64,000 nt of DNA from BJHL01 sp040378885 (GTDB lineage: Bacteria; Planctomycetota; Phycisphaerae; Phycisphaerales; UBA1924), in NCBI GenBank assembly GCA_046316615.1, contig JBKDAN010000057.1:65518-129517 (forward strand), read 5' to 3'. Shown piece after piece: positions 17,246 to 24,563 of the stretch. Position numbers and translations under genes: made by a program. The notes under the pieces were generated by a model. That model worked only from the letters and a program-made list of their open reading frames with translations, was not told the origin of the DNA and searched no databases. Within the stretch, counting starts at the first letter, position 1, and each line of letters begins with the position of its first letter.

Positions 17246-18766
17246 TCAGTACCACTGATAACTCGGTGAACTCAGCGCCAAACCGATAGCTTCGCGCCGC
17301 CGCGTGACGGTGGGGGGGCTGGGAAGCATGAACTGACGAACGCGAGCTCGATCATCGCTATCCATGCGTCCACCGAAAAAGCGATCATCAATGCGGGCGA
17401 TCATCTCATCAGCCGTCACCGCGCCAGCGAAGAACGCTGCGTCATCCACCGTGACGCCGGCGATACTGCCGGCAGTGCCGTTCATGAGCGACGCGCCGAA
17501 GTTCCAGCGTGAGATCAGATTGCCAGACCAGTGATTCAGCTTGTCCGGGTACCCGTCAGGTGTGAGCCAACTGAAGGGCAGATGCCCGGCCTCAGTGAGG
17601 CGGCTTCGCAGCGAAGAGGTGCTTGTGATAGCGGCGTTGGTCTGCCGCAGAGAAGCAGCGAACATGTGAAACGGGCGTTTCATCTTGGGCGTGGCGGCAG
17701 CCACATGTTCGGGCTTCAACACCACACGCAGCATCGCCTTGATATCGCCGCCCGTGGACGTGTAGGTTGCAGCGACCTGATCAATGATGCTGCGGGCAAC
17801 CTCGTATCCCAGAAAATGTCGGCACATCTTGGTCGCGATGTACCGCGCGGTGCTGGGGTGATTGATGAGCAGATTCAGCACCGTGACGCCATCCTGCTGA
17901 CCGCCATTGGCTGGAATCGGCGTGCCCAGTACGTTCTTTGCGGTCTGGTTGTGATTGGTGTTGTCGTAGCGAAACGTCCCCGCCAGCGCGCCTGTGCTCG
18001 AACCTCTCCAGATTGTCCAGCCGGTCAGGCAGAGTGCAACCTGCTGCACGTCGGTCTGCGTGTACCCGCCATCCACCCCCAGGGTGTGCAGTTCCATCAG
18101 TTCGCGGGCGTAGTTTTCATTCGGGTTGGCTGCAGTGCTCACGTCATTGTTGAGGTAGTACAGCATCGCCGGGCTGCGAGCGCTCGCATTCAGCAGAGTT
18201 GGAAATGTCCCCAGTGCGTTGGGGCGTATCACATCGCGATCATCAGCTGTCTTGTAGTACTGAACCGTTGCGATCTCGATGTTGAAGTGGTCAGTCCACA
18301 GTTCAACCATGCGCTCGAACAACTGCCGCTTGCTGAAGACGGCGCGAAGCAGCGTCGCCTCCGTCAGTTCGTTACGCACGAAACTGAAAGTCTGCAGCAG
18401 CAGTTGCGGATACGTCATCGTGAGTGTGGTCAGTGGCGCCAGCCGTGCGCTCAGCGCGCTGTCGTCGATTGCGAGGTGATTGAGGTGATACTCGAGGTAT
18501 CCGCTGTACCCCAGTTGCCGCGCGAGCGTAAGTTCCTCAGGCGTTGCACCAAAGGTGATGCGATCGACCAGTTTCTCCAGGAGTGAACTGGGATCAACGT
18601 CGCCCTTGACGCGTACCGGTTGCGCGCTCGCGCTCTTCATGGCCGCAGCCAACGCCGTCGCCCCCGACGCGAGCGCGAGCAGTCCTCGCCGGCTCTTTGC
18701 GATGCGAGGCTGGTGCAGTGTTTCTTGGGTCTGAGTTGCGCCTGTCGCTTCCATGTCGCTCATCAT
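17246..18766 (-). CDS. DUF1800 family exported protein
   Basis: AGGAG lies 8 bp before ATG 18766. A Tat-like leader (KSRRGLLALASGATALAA) ends near ASAQP. The family core starts at KLVDRITFGATPEELTLARQLG (about residues 66-87). It continues with ELWTDHFNI, NPNENYARELMELHTLGVDGGYTQ and VALCLTGW, all diagnostic of DUF1800, and near the end PDGYPDKLNHWSGNLISRWNFG. The function is unknown; the family co-occurs with DUF1501 as here (106 bp apart). First gene of an operon that runs through the dockerin-like protein and perhaps the GT87 gene. Confidence 0.92.
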   Translation of the reverse strand: MMSDMEATGATQTQETLHQPRIAKSRRGLLALASGATALAAAMKSASAQPVRVKGDVDPSSLLEKLVDRITFGATPEELTLARQLGYSGYLEYHLNHLAIDDSALSARLAPLTTLTMTYPQLLLQTFSFVRNELTEATLLRAVFSKRQLFERMVELWTDHFNIEIATVQYYKTADDRDVIRPNALGTFPTLLNASARSPAMLYYLNNDVSTAANPNENYARELMELHTLGVDGGYTQTDVQQVALCLTGWTIWRGSSTGALAGTFRYDNTNHNQTAKNVLGTPIPANGGQQDGVTVLNLLINHPSTARYIATKMCRHFLGYEVARSIIDQVAATYTSTGGDIKAMLRVVLKPEHVAAATPKMKRPFHMFAASLRQTNAAITSTSSLRSRLTEAGHLPFSWLTPDGYPDKLNHWSGNLISRWNFGASLMNGTAGSIAGVTVDDAAFFAGAVTADEMIARIDDRFFGGRMDSDDRARVRQFMLPSPPTVTRRREAIGLALSSPSYQWY

Positions 18767-19083
18767 CTTGACGACTCCTCGTGCGAACTCTCAATGCTTG
18801 CCAGCCCGCGGCAGCGTGACCCTTCCATTGTGCTGCAAGCCGCTCCAGCGCATCGCCATGGGCGACTTGCGGTACAAACGAGCTCCGGGCGATCCTGGCC
18901 TATCGGCGTTTTCAGTAGCATGCGCTGCACCGCGTCCATCGTCGGACGCTTCGACCGACGAGCCCCTCTCAGGCCCGTCTAGTCGCCGTCTACGTCCGAG
19001 TATGACGCCAAACGCTCACTCATGCAAGAGTATTTCATCAACATTGCGAAAATCTTGCGGCGTGCACCATTTCCAGGGTTCGG
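18767..19083. other. intergenic region, no gene seen
   Basis: About 320 bp between the DUF1800 start and the stop of the PEP-CTERM-like gene. No convincing ORF is present. A 7-bp inverted repeat (18939-18945 with 18955-18961, 9-nt loop) lacks a T-tract on either strand, so it is not called a terminator. The stretch 19010-19060 is relatively AT-rich and may hold the promoter of the DUF1800 operon. Confidence 0.5.
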
Positions 19084-19845
19084 TCACACAGGTTTTGGTC
19101 GCCGACGCCGTAGCGGCAGCAACATGCCGCTCAACGCCAGGGCAGTTCCCGGTGCCGGAATGACATATGTGACCTCCAGCGTCGGTCGGAGCGTCGCGTC
19201 AGTGTTCTCACGTGTCGCGAAGCGTTTGGCGCTGCCTGTAATGCTCTCGGCTCCGAGTACGAACCAGCCGTAGTTGCCGCTTGCATCGTTCAGCCACCCC
19301 TGAACATCGCTGATCATGCCTGCCGAGGTCCAGGTATATTGCCCATTACCAGATACGGCGGTCGTCGCGCTTGCAGCGGCATCAAAATCACCGCCTGTCG
19401 AGGTCCACGCCGTCGCGTCTGAAAAACGGTGGAGCCACGTTGCATCACCAGGTTGGGCCGGCGCACCACGACCACCCTCACCGAGCGCGTTCGACGCGCC
19501 CTCGCCCCAAGACACGAGCGAACGGTGGAGCGACACTTCTTCCGCCAGCGAGATCGATCGGGTGCATGTCAGCGTGAGGGTCACACCGGTAATCGTCGAT
19601 CCAGCGGGAATCGCGGAGAAGTCAAAACGCAGCAGCCCGCGACGCAGTTCCTCGAGCGCGGTTCTACCCGCGAAGAAACTCTCGCCTTGTCCATTGCTCA
19701 CCAGGCCATTGATGTCCTCGTAAAGTGTGTTGTCCGCGCTCGCCTGCAGCAGCACGCTGCCCGCTTGCGCCGGTAGCGTGCAGCACAGAACGCACCCGGC
19801 GCCGGCTGCCAGCGTCATCGTCATTCGCGGTATCAGGCTCTTCAT
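19084..19845 (-). CDS. PEP-CTERM-like exported protein with DNRLRE-type domain
   Basis: AGGAAG precedes ATG 19845. A signal peptide ends near AQAGS (residue 29). The body starts VLLQASADNTLYED and contains RRGLLRFDFSAIPAGSTITGVTLTLTC, the hallmark of DNRLRE/DUF7594-type beta-sandwich domains found in secreted proteins. The C-terminus is a sorting signal: PAPG, a hydrophobic stretch ALALSGMLLPL, then RRRRPKPV. By analogy with PEP-CTERM signals it is cleaved by an exosortase or archaeosortase-like enzyme encoded elsewhere. It is probably a surface or exopolymer protein. Confidence 0.82.
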   Translation of the reverse strand: MKSLIPRMTMTLAAGAGCVLCCTLPAQAGSVLLQASADNTLYEDINGLVSNGQGESFFAGRTALEELRRGLLRFDFSAIPAGSTITGVTLTLTCTRSISLAEEVSLHRSLVSWGEGASNALGEGGRGAPAQPGDATWLHRFSDATAWTSTGGDFDAAASATTAVSGNGQYTWTSAGMISDVQGWLNDASGNYGWFVLGAESITGSAKRFATRENTDATLRPTLEVTYVIPAPGTALALSGMLLPLRRRRPKPV

Positions 19846-19975
19846 GCGGTGCTTCCTGTCGCCCTCGGCCGTTTGGCGTCTGCGGCCTTCACAAGCCCTC
19901 GCTCAACGTTCGTACTCCAAGGGTATTGCGTTGCATCCTTCCGTCACCTTCGTCTGATCGCGGCATCCATAACTC

Positions 19976-20179
19976 ATGCCCTACGTCAATGTCAAGATCA
20001 CAAACGACGGTGTCACTCGCGAGCAAAAGGCCCAAATCGTCGCCGAAATCACCTCGACGCTACAGCGAGTGCTCAACAAACGGCCAGAGCACACTCACAT
20101 CGTCATCGATGAAGTCGAAACCGACAACTGGGGGTACTCCGGCATGCTCACTTCCGAGTATCGTCGGCAGAAGTCGTGA
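19976..20179 (+). CDS. 4-oxalocrotonate-tautomerase family protein
   Basis: This 67-residue protein starts MPYVNVKI; after Met removal Pro1 is the catalytic general base of the tautomerase superfamily. The length and the layout (beta strand, helix around REQKAQIVAEITSTLQRVL, then HTHIVIDEVETDNWGY) fit small 4-OT/PptA-type enzymes that assemble as oligomers and interconvert keto and enol forms. The substrate cannot be inferred from the context. It is convergent with a small coupled gene ending at 20183. Confidence 0.85.
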   Translation: MPYVNVKITNDGVTREQKAQIVAEITSTLQRVLNKRPEHTHIVIDEVETDNWGYSGMLTSEYRRQKS

Positions 20180-20182
20180 GCT

Positions 20183-20356
20183 TTATCGGTGCTGCAGCCA
20201 GACAGGAATCAGCGCGCACACGACCGCCACCAGCGCCGCGATGCCCGCGAAGGGTGCGAGCACGATTTTGTCGGTAAGCACGAACAACGCGACGATCCCC
20301 GCAACGCATGCCGCGCCGACCGGAACAAGCACCGTCAATAGCCGTTTTCGTTTCAC
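20183..20356 (-). CDS. small two-helix membrane protein, GTG start, coupled to M48 protease
   Basis: This frame starts with GTG at 20356 and encodes 57 residues: basic N-terminus (KRKR), helix 1 about 7-28, a short polar turn (TDK), helix 2 about 31-54, ending WLQHR. The GTG start overlaps the TGA stop of the M48 protease gene in the 4-base GTGA, a classical sign of translational coupling. The ORF fills the gap between the protease and the tautomerase almost exactly. No family is recognised. Because of the coupling it may work with the protease, for example as a membrane partner. Confidence 0.6.
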   Translation of the reverse strand: MKRKRLLTVLVPVGAACVAGIVALFVLTDKIVLAPFAGIAALVAVVCALIPVWLQHR

Positions 20357-21201
20357 GGCGTCATTCCCGCGGGTATGCCCTGCGGAAACATCATCCGCAA
20401 GCGTTCCTCAATCTTCGAGATGCGATTCCCAGGATCCGGATGTGAACTGGACCACTCAGGTCGGGATGCTCCGCCGCTTGCTTCGCGCAGAATCTCCATG
20501 ACGCGGATCAACGCGCGCGGGTCATAATTCGCGTCCGCCATGAACTGCAGGCCCAGTGCGTCAGCCTCCAATTCATCGGCGCGACCATACTTGAGCATCA
20601 TCATGTTGCCCACCGCGCCCGCGATCTGCGTCGCTCCACGCTGCCCCATCACATCGCTGCCCGCCACGCCCGCCGCACCGACAAGCCCACGCGTCAGTTC
20701 CGCCTTCGCCATTTGGGCGGCGCTGTGCCGTCCAAGCACATGGCCGATTTCATGCCCGAGCACGCCCGCCAGTTGCCCTTCTGTCTCAAGTCGATTGAAC
20801 AGCGCCGCAGTGATGAAGATCTGTCCGCCCGGCAGCGCGAATGCGTTGACGGTCTGCGCATCGGCCAGCAAGTGGAAGTCAAACGGATAGTCGGGATACT
20901 CCTCAGGCATGGCCGCGAGCAGTTTCGCGCCCACTGCATCCACCAGTGCCTGCGCCCCTGCGTCGCGTACCTCATTCCCGAACTGAGCGGCCATCTGCGG
21001 CGCCATCTGTTGCCCCAGATAGATCTCCTGTTCGGTCGTCAGCGCAATCGCCTGCGTTCGACCCGTCACCGAGTTCATCTGCTGACGGCTGCAGTACGTC
21101 ACGACGCTGATCAACGCGATGATGATCGCAATGAACAGCCGAGGAGGAACGCGCAGGCCGACAGCATTGTCACGAGACGCTGTATGTCGATAGATCGCCA
21201 T
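20353..21201 (-). CDS. M48 family zinc metalloprotease, membrane anchored
   Basis: The start is ATG 21201; the preceding TTG in frame is less likely. Numbering below counts from the TTG, one residue earlier. One transmembrane helix spans about residues 22-40. The zinc motif is HEIGHVLGRH with His151, Glu152 and His155, and the third ligand Glu211 lies in ELEADALGLQFM. The C-terminal SSHPDPGNRISKIEER, with SHPxxxxRI, is also typical of M48. The layout resembles BepA/LoiP-type periplasmic proteases that care for outer-membrane proteins. The catalytic domain should face the periplasm. The downstream small membrane gene is translationally coupled. Confidence 0.9.
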   Translation of the reverse strand: MAIYRHTASRDNAVGLRVPPRLFIAIIIALISVVTYCSRQQMNSVTGRTQAIALTTEQEIYLGQQMAPQMAAQFGNEVRDAGAQALVDAVGAKLLAAMPEEYPDYPFDFHLLADAQTVNAFALPGGQIFITAALFNRLETEGQLAGVLGHEIGHVLGRHSAAQMAKAELTRGLVGAAGVAGSDVMGQRGATQIAGAVGNMMMLKYGRADELEADALGLQFMADANYDPRALIRVMEILREASGGASRPEWSSSHPDPGNRISKIEERLRMMFPQGIPAGMTP

Positions 21202-21222
21202 CAATTGAAGATAGCCCGTTTG

Positions 21223-21904
21223 TCAAGACGGGCTTGCGAGCACATACATAGCACAGTCGTGGACTGTCGTTTGGCGCCTTCGGCGGCCGGCGAGCGTTGC
21301 GCCCAGCCCCAGCATCCCAGTCGCTGGAACGGGCAGACAAAACACCACGTACGACGGGATATCCCGAGCCGTCTCCCACGTTCCGGTCCGATCACTGCCC
21401 CTTCGCGCCTCTCGTCATGCCGGGAATCCCGTCCCAACGTGCAATGCCGTTCGCCCCGACGATCTGCGGAGCTCCAAAGCCGCTGTTGGCCAGCGCGAAG
21501 CTGACGAGCCCAGTCACTTCTGCCGCCGTGGGATGGGGCGAACCATCAGCACGCCCTGTGCCAGTGTCTTACACGCGCCAGTTCGCATTGCGAGTGCTGC
21601 AATCAACCTCGCCAATGCTCACGTTGCCCAGCAGGCCTCGAGTGGTTGAGTCGTCGCTCCATGCCGCGACGTAAAGGGCGGGTGTCGCCGTGAAACTCCA
21701 ATGCTCGGGCAGCGACCAGTTGAACTGCCCCGGGTTGCCGTCGCGACCCAGCTCGTTGCCACCGATATACGTGAGCACGCCACCGTTGTCGGCGTAGATT
21801 GCGTAGTGGTTGTCGGCTGTCGTCGTCACTTCGATGACTTCAGCCTGCGCCGCTCCCGTACTGGCCGCCATCGCGGCCAACAAAACCACTCCAGCGCGTG
21901 GCAT
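21223..21904 (-). pseudogene. decayed PEP-CTERM-like protein, paralogue of the gene at 22087
   Basis: The first part (start ATG 21904, signal peptide ending AAQAE) reads TADNHYAIYADNGG, GGNELGRDG, FNWSLPE, AAWSDD, nearly the same as its neighbour at 22087-22746, then stops at TAA after ANWRV. In the same frame after the stop the homology goes on (HPTAAEVTG, then GIPGMT) to a second stop. A shift of one base then restores the end: YVVFCLPVPATGMLGLG and a C-terminal GRRRRQ, matching YLVFCIPVPTPG and RRRR of the neighbour. So one nonsense codon and one frameshift break a duplicated gene. Sequencing error could explain the frameshift but less easily both lesions. Confidence 0.8.
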
Positions 21905-22086
21905 GTCGTGCGTCTTCTCAGCGTCGAGACACGCCGCCGCACGGGCGAACGCATCCCCACTCTGCTCATGAAACAGAACACCGACTTGCATGCGCAAGGA
22001 ACAGGGTGGATATGTCAAATATCCACCCTAAGTGAAGACGTTGTAAATGTTTGCGGCGTTGTGGGCCGTGTTGGGTCGGTCTCGCA

Positions 22087-22746
22087 TCAACGACGCCGAC
22101 GAATCGTCAGCAGTCCGCCCACCGCCATCAGAGCCAGTGCGCCAGGCGTGGGCACCGGAATGCAGAAAACGAGGTACTCACCCACGTCAACGCCGCCGAT
22201 GAGCGGATCCGTGTCGCCCGGTTGTGATGCCCACATCCAGCGAGCGTTGTTCGTGCTCACGCCGGGAATCACGCCCCACGGCTGAATGCCATTCAAGCCG
22301 CCAACGTGAGGAACTTCCCACAGGTTGCTCGCGTTTGCGATGCCCAACTGCGTGGTGACTTCCGCCGCCGTCGGGTAATTGACATCGTCATCGCGATCCA
22401 GACCAGTGCGGAACACGCGCCACGCAGCGTTGCCCGTGCTGAAGTCCTGACCATCAATGGTCAGGTCACCCAGCAGGCCCTGCGCGAATGCATCATCGCT
22501 CCACGCGGCGATATAAATGGCCGTCGTCGCCGTGAAGGACATCGTCTCCGGAAGTGACCAGTTGAAGTTGCCCGGATCCCCGAGCCGACCGAGTTCATTG
22601 CCACCGATGAACGTAATGACCCCGCCGTTATCGGCGTAGATCGCATAGTGGTTATCAGCAGTCATCGTGGTCTGCACAAGTGCAGCCTGCGCAACCCCGG
22701 ACAAAGCCGCGATCGCAACCGCGGCGGCGGACATCTGAACAAGCAT
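22087..22746 (-). CDS. PEP-CTERM-like exported protein
   Basis: The start is ATG 22746, with AGGAG 8 bp upstream; the GTG at 22755 would overlap that site. A signal peptide ends near AQAAL. The body of about 170 residues begins with TMTADNHYAIYADNGG and shows GGNELGRLGDPGNFNWSLPE and IYIAAWSDD, a pattern I associate with secreted planctomycete proteins, with no known activity. The end has the sorting signal PVPTPGALALMAVGGLL followed by RRRR. A broken paralogue lies 180 bp downstream, so the pair arose by tandem duplication. It is probably surface-attached or released after sortase-like processing. Confidence 0.82.
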   Translation of the reverse strand: MLVQMSAAAVAIAALSGVAQAALVQTTMTADNHYAIYADNGGVITFIGGNELGRLGDPGNFNWSLPETMSFTATTAIYIAAWSDDAFAQGLLGDLTIDGQDFSTGNAAWRVFRTGLDRDDDVNYPTAAEVTTQLGIANASNLWEVPHVGGLNGIQPWGVIPGVSTNNARWMWASQPGDTDPLIGGVDVGEYLVFCIPVPTPGALALMAVGGLLTIRRRR

Positions 22747-23044
22747 GTCTCTCACTCCTGAACCGCTTCAAGTTCCACGCACGTAGAAACCCTCGGCGGC
22801 TCTCTCCTCGACGCGGAATATACCGGTTCAGTTGAGAAACCGACGCAAAATTGTCCACGTTTTGCTGGACGAAAGCGCCACTGCTCACCGCTTCGAAAAT
22901 TACGGGACGACCTGCGGCATTACCGGTGCACGCAACGTCCGATTTCGACTCACACGCTCCGACGACCTACCATCGGCCCCCACGCGACGCGCATGCTGAC
23001 ACGAAGCCGTGCGGCACACGCATTCATACAAGGAATCACGAACC
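22747..23044. other. divergent intergenic region upstream of ndk
   Basis: About 300 bp between two divergent genes. It is relatively AT-rich around 22830-22880, compatible with promoters for both sides. No ORF or repeat is convincing. Confidence 0.4.
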
Positions 23045-23515
23045 ATGGAAACCACACTCATCATCCTCAAGCCCGACGCCGTTCAACGCGGTCTGATGGG
23101 CCAGATCATCACCCGTTTCGAGCAGAAGGGCCTGCAGGTCGTCGGCTGTAAGCTGATGCAGATCAGCCAGGAACTCGCCGCGACCCACTACGCCGCTCAC
23201 AAGGAGCGTCCCTTCTACCCCGGTCTTGTGAAGTTCATGACTTCCAGCCCCGTGCTGGTCCTTGCCATCCGCGGCAACGGCGCCATCACCATCGCCCGCA
23301 ACATGATGGGCGCCACCTTCGGCAGCAAGGCCAACCCCGGCACCATCCGCGGCGACTTTGGCGTCAGCAACAGCTTCAACCTCATTCACGGCTCCGACAG
23401 CCCCGAAGCCGCCGAACGCGAACTGGGCCTCTTCTTCAAGGCTGGCGAAGTCCTTAACTGGTCGCGCAACGGCGACGCGTGGATCTACGACATGGCTGGC
23501 GGCAAGCCCGAGTGA
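23045..23515 (+). CDS. ndk: nucleoside diphosphate kinase
   Basis: This 156-residue enzyme balances NTP and dNTP pools by phosphoryl transfer through a phospho-histidine. The start is ATG 23045 with AAGGA upstream. The family core is complete: ETTLIILKPDAVQRGLMG at the N-terminus, the NxxHGSDSPE active site with His115, and RGDFG at 103-107. The C-terminus (RNGDAWIYD) is normal. It is a single-gene unit: a promoter region lies upstream (300 bp from the divergent PEP-CTERM-like gene) and a perfect terminator follows. Confidence 0.97.
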   Translation: METTLIILKPDAVQRGLMGQIITRFEQKGLQVVGCKLMQISQELAATHYAAHKERPFYPGLVKFMTSSPVLVLAIRGNGAITIARNMMGATFGSKANPGTIRGDFGVSNSFNLIHGSDSPEAAERELGLFFKAGEVLNWSRNGDAWIYDMAGGKPE

Positions 23516-23587
23516 TCTGATCCGACAGATGCATCCCGTCACACGCGATGCATATCGGGGTGAATCCACGGTGAGAGCGCACACAAA

Positions 23588-23614
23588 CACCGACGCACAA
23601 GCGTCGGTGTTTTT
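23588..23614 (+). terminator. strong rho-independent terminator after ndk
   Basis: A perfect 9-bp stem (23588-23596 with 23601-23609) and an ACAA tetraloop are followed by TTTTT. It lies 73 bp after the ndk stop. Confidence 0.9.
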
Positions 23615-23688
23615 CGTTTGGCTGTCTTCTGAGCGCCTGCGACCCGCATCGGCTCAAGCGTTCCGCTCCCTCGCGCGTACGCTGCCTC

Positions 23689-24561
23689 ATGAGCGATTAT
23701 CTCGTGATCTCTATCTTCGCCGGCTCTGTCGTCGTCGCGCTGCTGCTCGCTGCGATTGCGCTCCACGCACTGAACGCTCTTGGTACACTTGGCAAGAGCC
23801 TGCAGAATTGGCTCTGGCACGCACCCGGCCTCGACCTGCTCGTCGCCTTCTTCACCAACTTGCCGTGGGTTGCCGCTGTCGTCGTGTGGTGGTACTACCC
23901 ATCGCTCCCGTTTGACAGCAAGCCGCTCAACTTCGGCGCGTACTTGCTCGCATCCATTCTCGCCCAGATGCTTGCGCTCACACTCTGGTCGTGGGGCCAC
24001 GAAATCTGGCACGGCAACGCACGCCGCGGCCCGCGTATCGTGAAGAATCTCAACAGCAAAGTGGGGGCGTTTCGCAACCACGCCGCTGTTTGGTGGACAG
24101 CATGGGCCGTGCCGCTCTTCACGCTCATTCGCATTGGCGAGTACTTCATCTATCCGCCGCTCACGTGGCTCATTCGCCTGCCCAAGTACGACGACGCGCA
24201 GTGGGTCAACGTCTCCCGGCAGAAGTTCAACGGCCTGGTAGGCTGGGACCTCATCTGGTGCCTCTACTGCGACTGGATGACGGGCATCTGGTCACTCGGC
24301 AGTGAAATGCTCCGCAACGTCGAGAGCTTCTGGTGCCCTATCCGCTTCTCATCCACCAACAAGTGCGACAACTGCTCGATCGACTTCCCCGATGTGAACA
24401 CCCACTGGGCTAAAGCCGACGGCACCATGGCTGACGTCACCGCCATTCTGGACAAGCAGTATCCGGGGCCCAATGGTGATAACCAGTGGTACAGCCACCC
24501 CGCGCGCCTCACCATTAACGGCAAGCCGCACGAAGCACCATCCTCCACGCCCAAGTCGTAA
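23689..24561 (+). CDS. polytopic membrane protein with HExxH and a cysteine cluster
   Basis: This 290-residue protein has hydrophobic segments at about 5-32, 50-70, 82-103 and 133-160. Directly after the third is HEIWH (His104, Glu105, His108), which fits the HExxH zinc motif. The C-terminal half carries Cys191 and Cys194 (WCLYCDW), Cys216 (WCPIRF) and Cys226/Cys229 (KCDNC), possibly a zinc or metal site. No known protease family signature is recognised beyond HExxH, so catalytic activity is inference only. It lies between ndk and polA with no operon partner; its stop is 2 bp from that of the convergent polA. Confidence 0.75.
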   Translation: MSDYLVISIFAGSVVVALLLAAIALHALNALGTLGKSLQNWLWHAPGLDLLVAFFTNLPWVAAVVVWWYYPSLPFDSKPLNFGAYLLASILAQMLALTLWSWGHEIWHGNARRGPRIVKNLNSKVGAFRNHAAVWWTAWAVPLFTLIRIGEYFIYPPLTWLIRLPKYDDAQWVNVSRQKFNGLVGWDLIWCLYCDWMTGIWSLGSEMLRNVESFWCPIRFSSTNKCDNCSIDFPDVNTHWAKADGTMADVTAILDKQYPGPNGDNQWYSHPARLTINGKPHEAPSSTPKS

Positions 24562-24563
24562 TC

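Noticed and set aside
18939..18961. Hairpin as terminator of the PEP-CTERM-like gene at 19084
   Set aside because: No T-tract on either strand and 120 bp from the stop.
21201..21437. Possible separate small gene on the minus strand between the M48 gene and the PEP-CTERM-like fragment
   Set aside because: It is a third frame through the decayed paralogue; the homologous frames are the other two.
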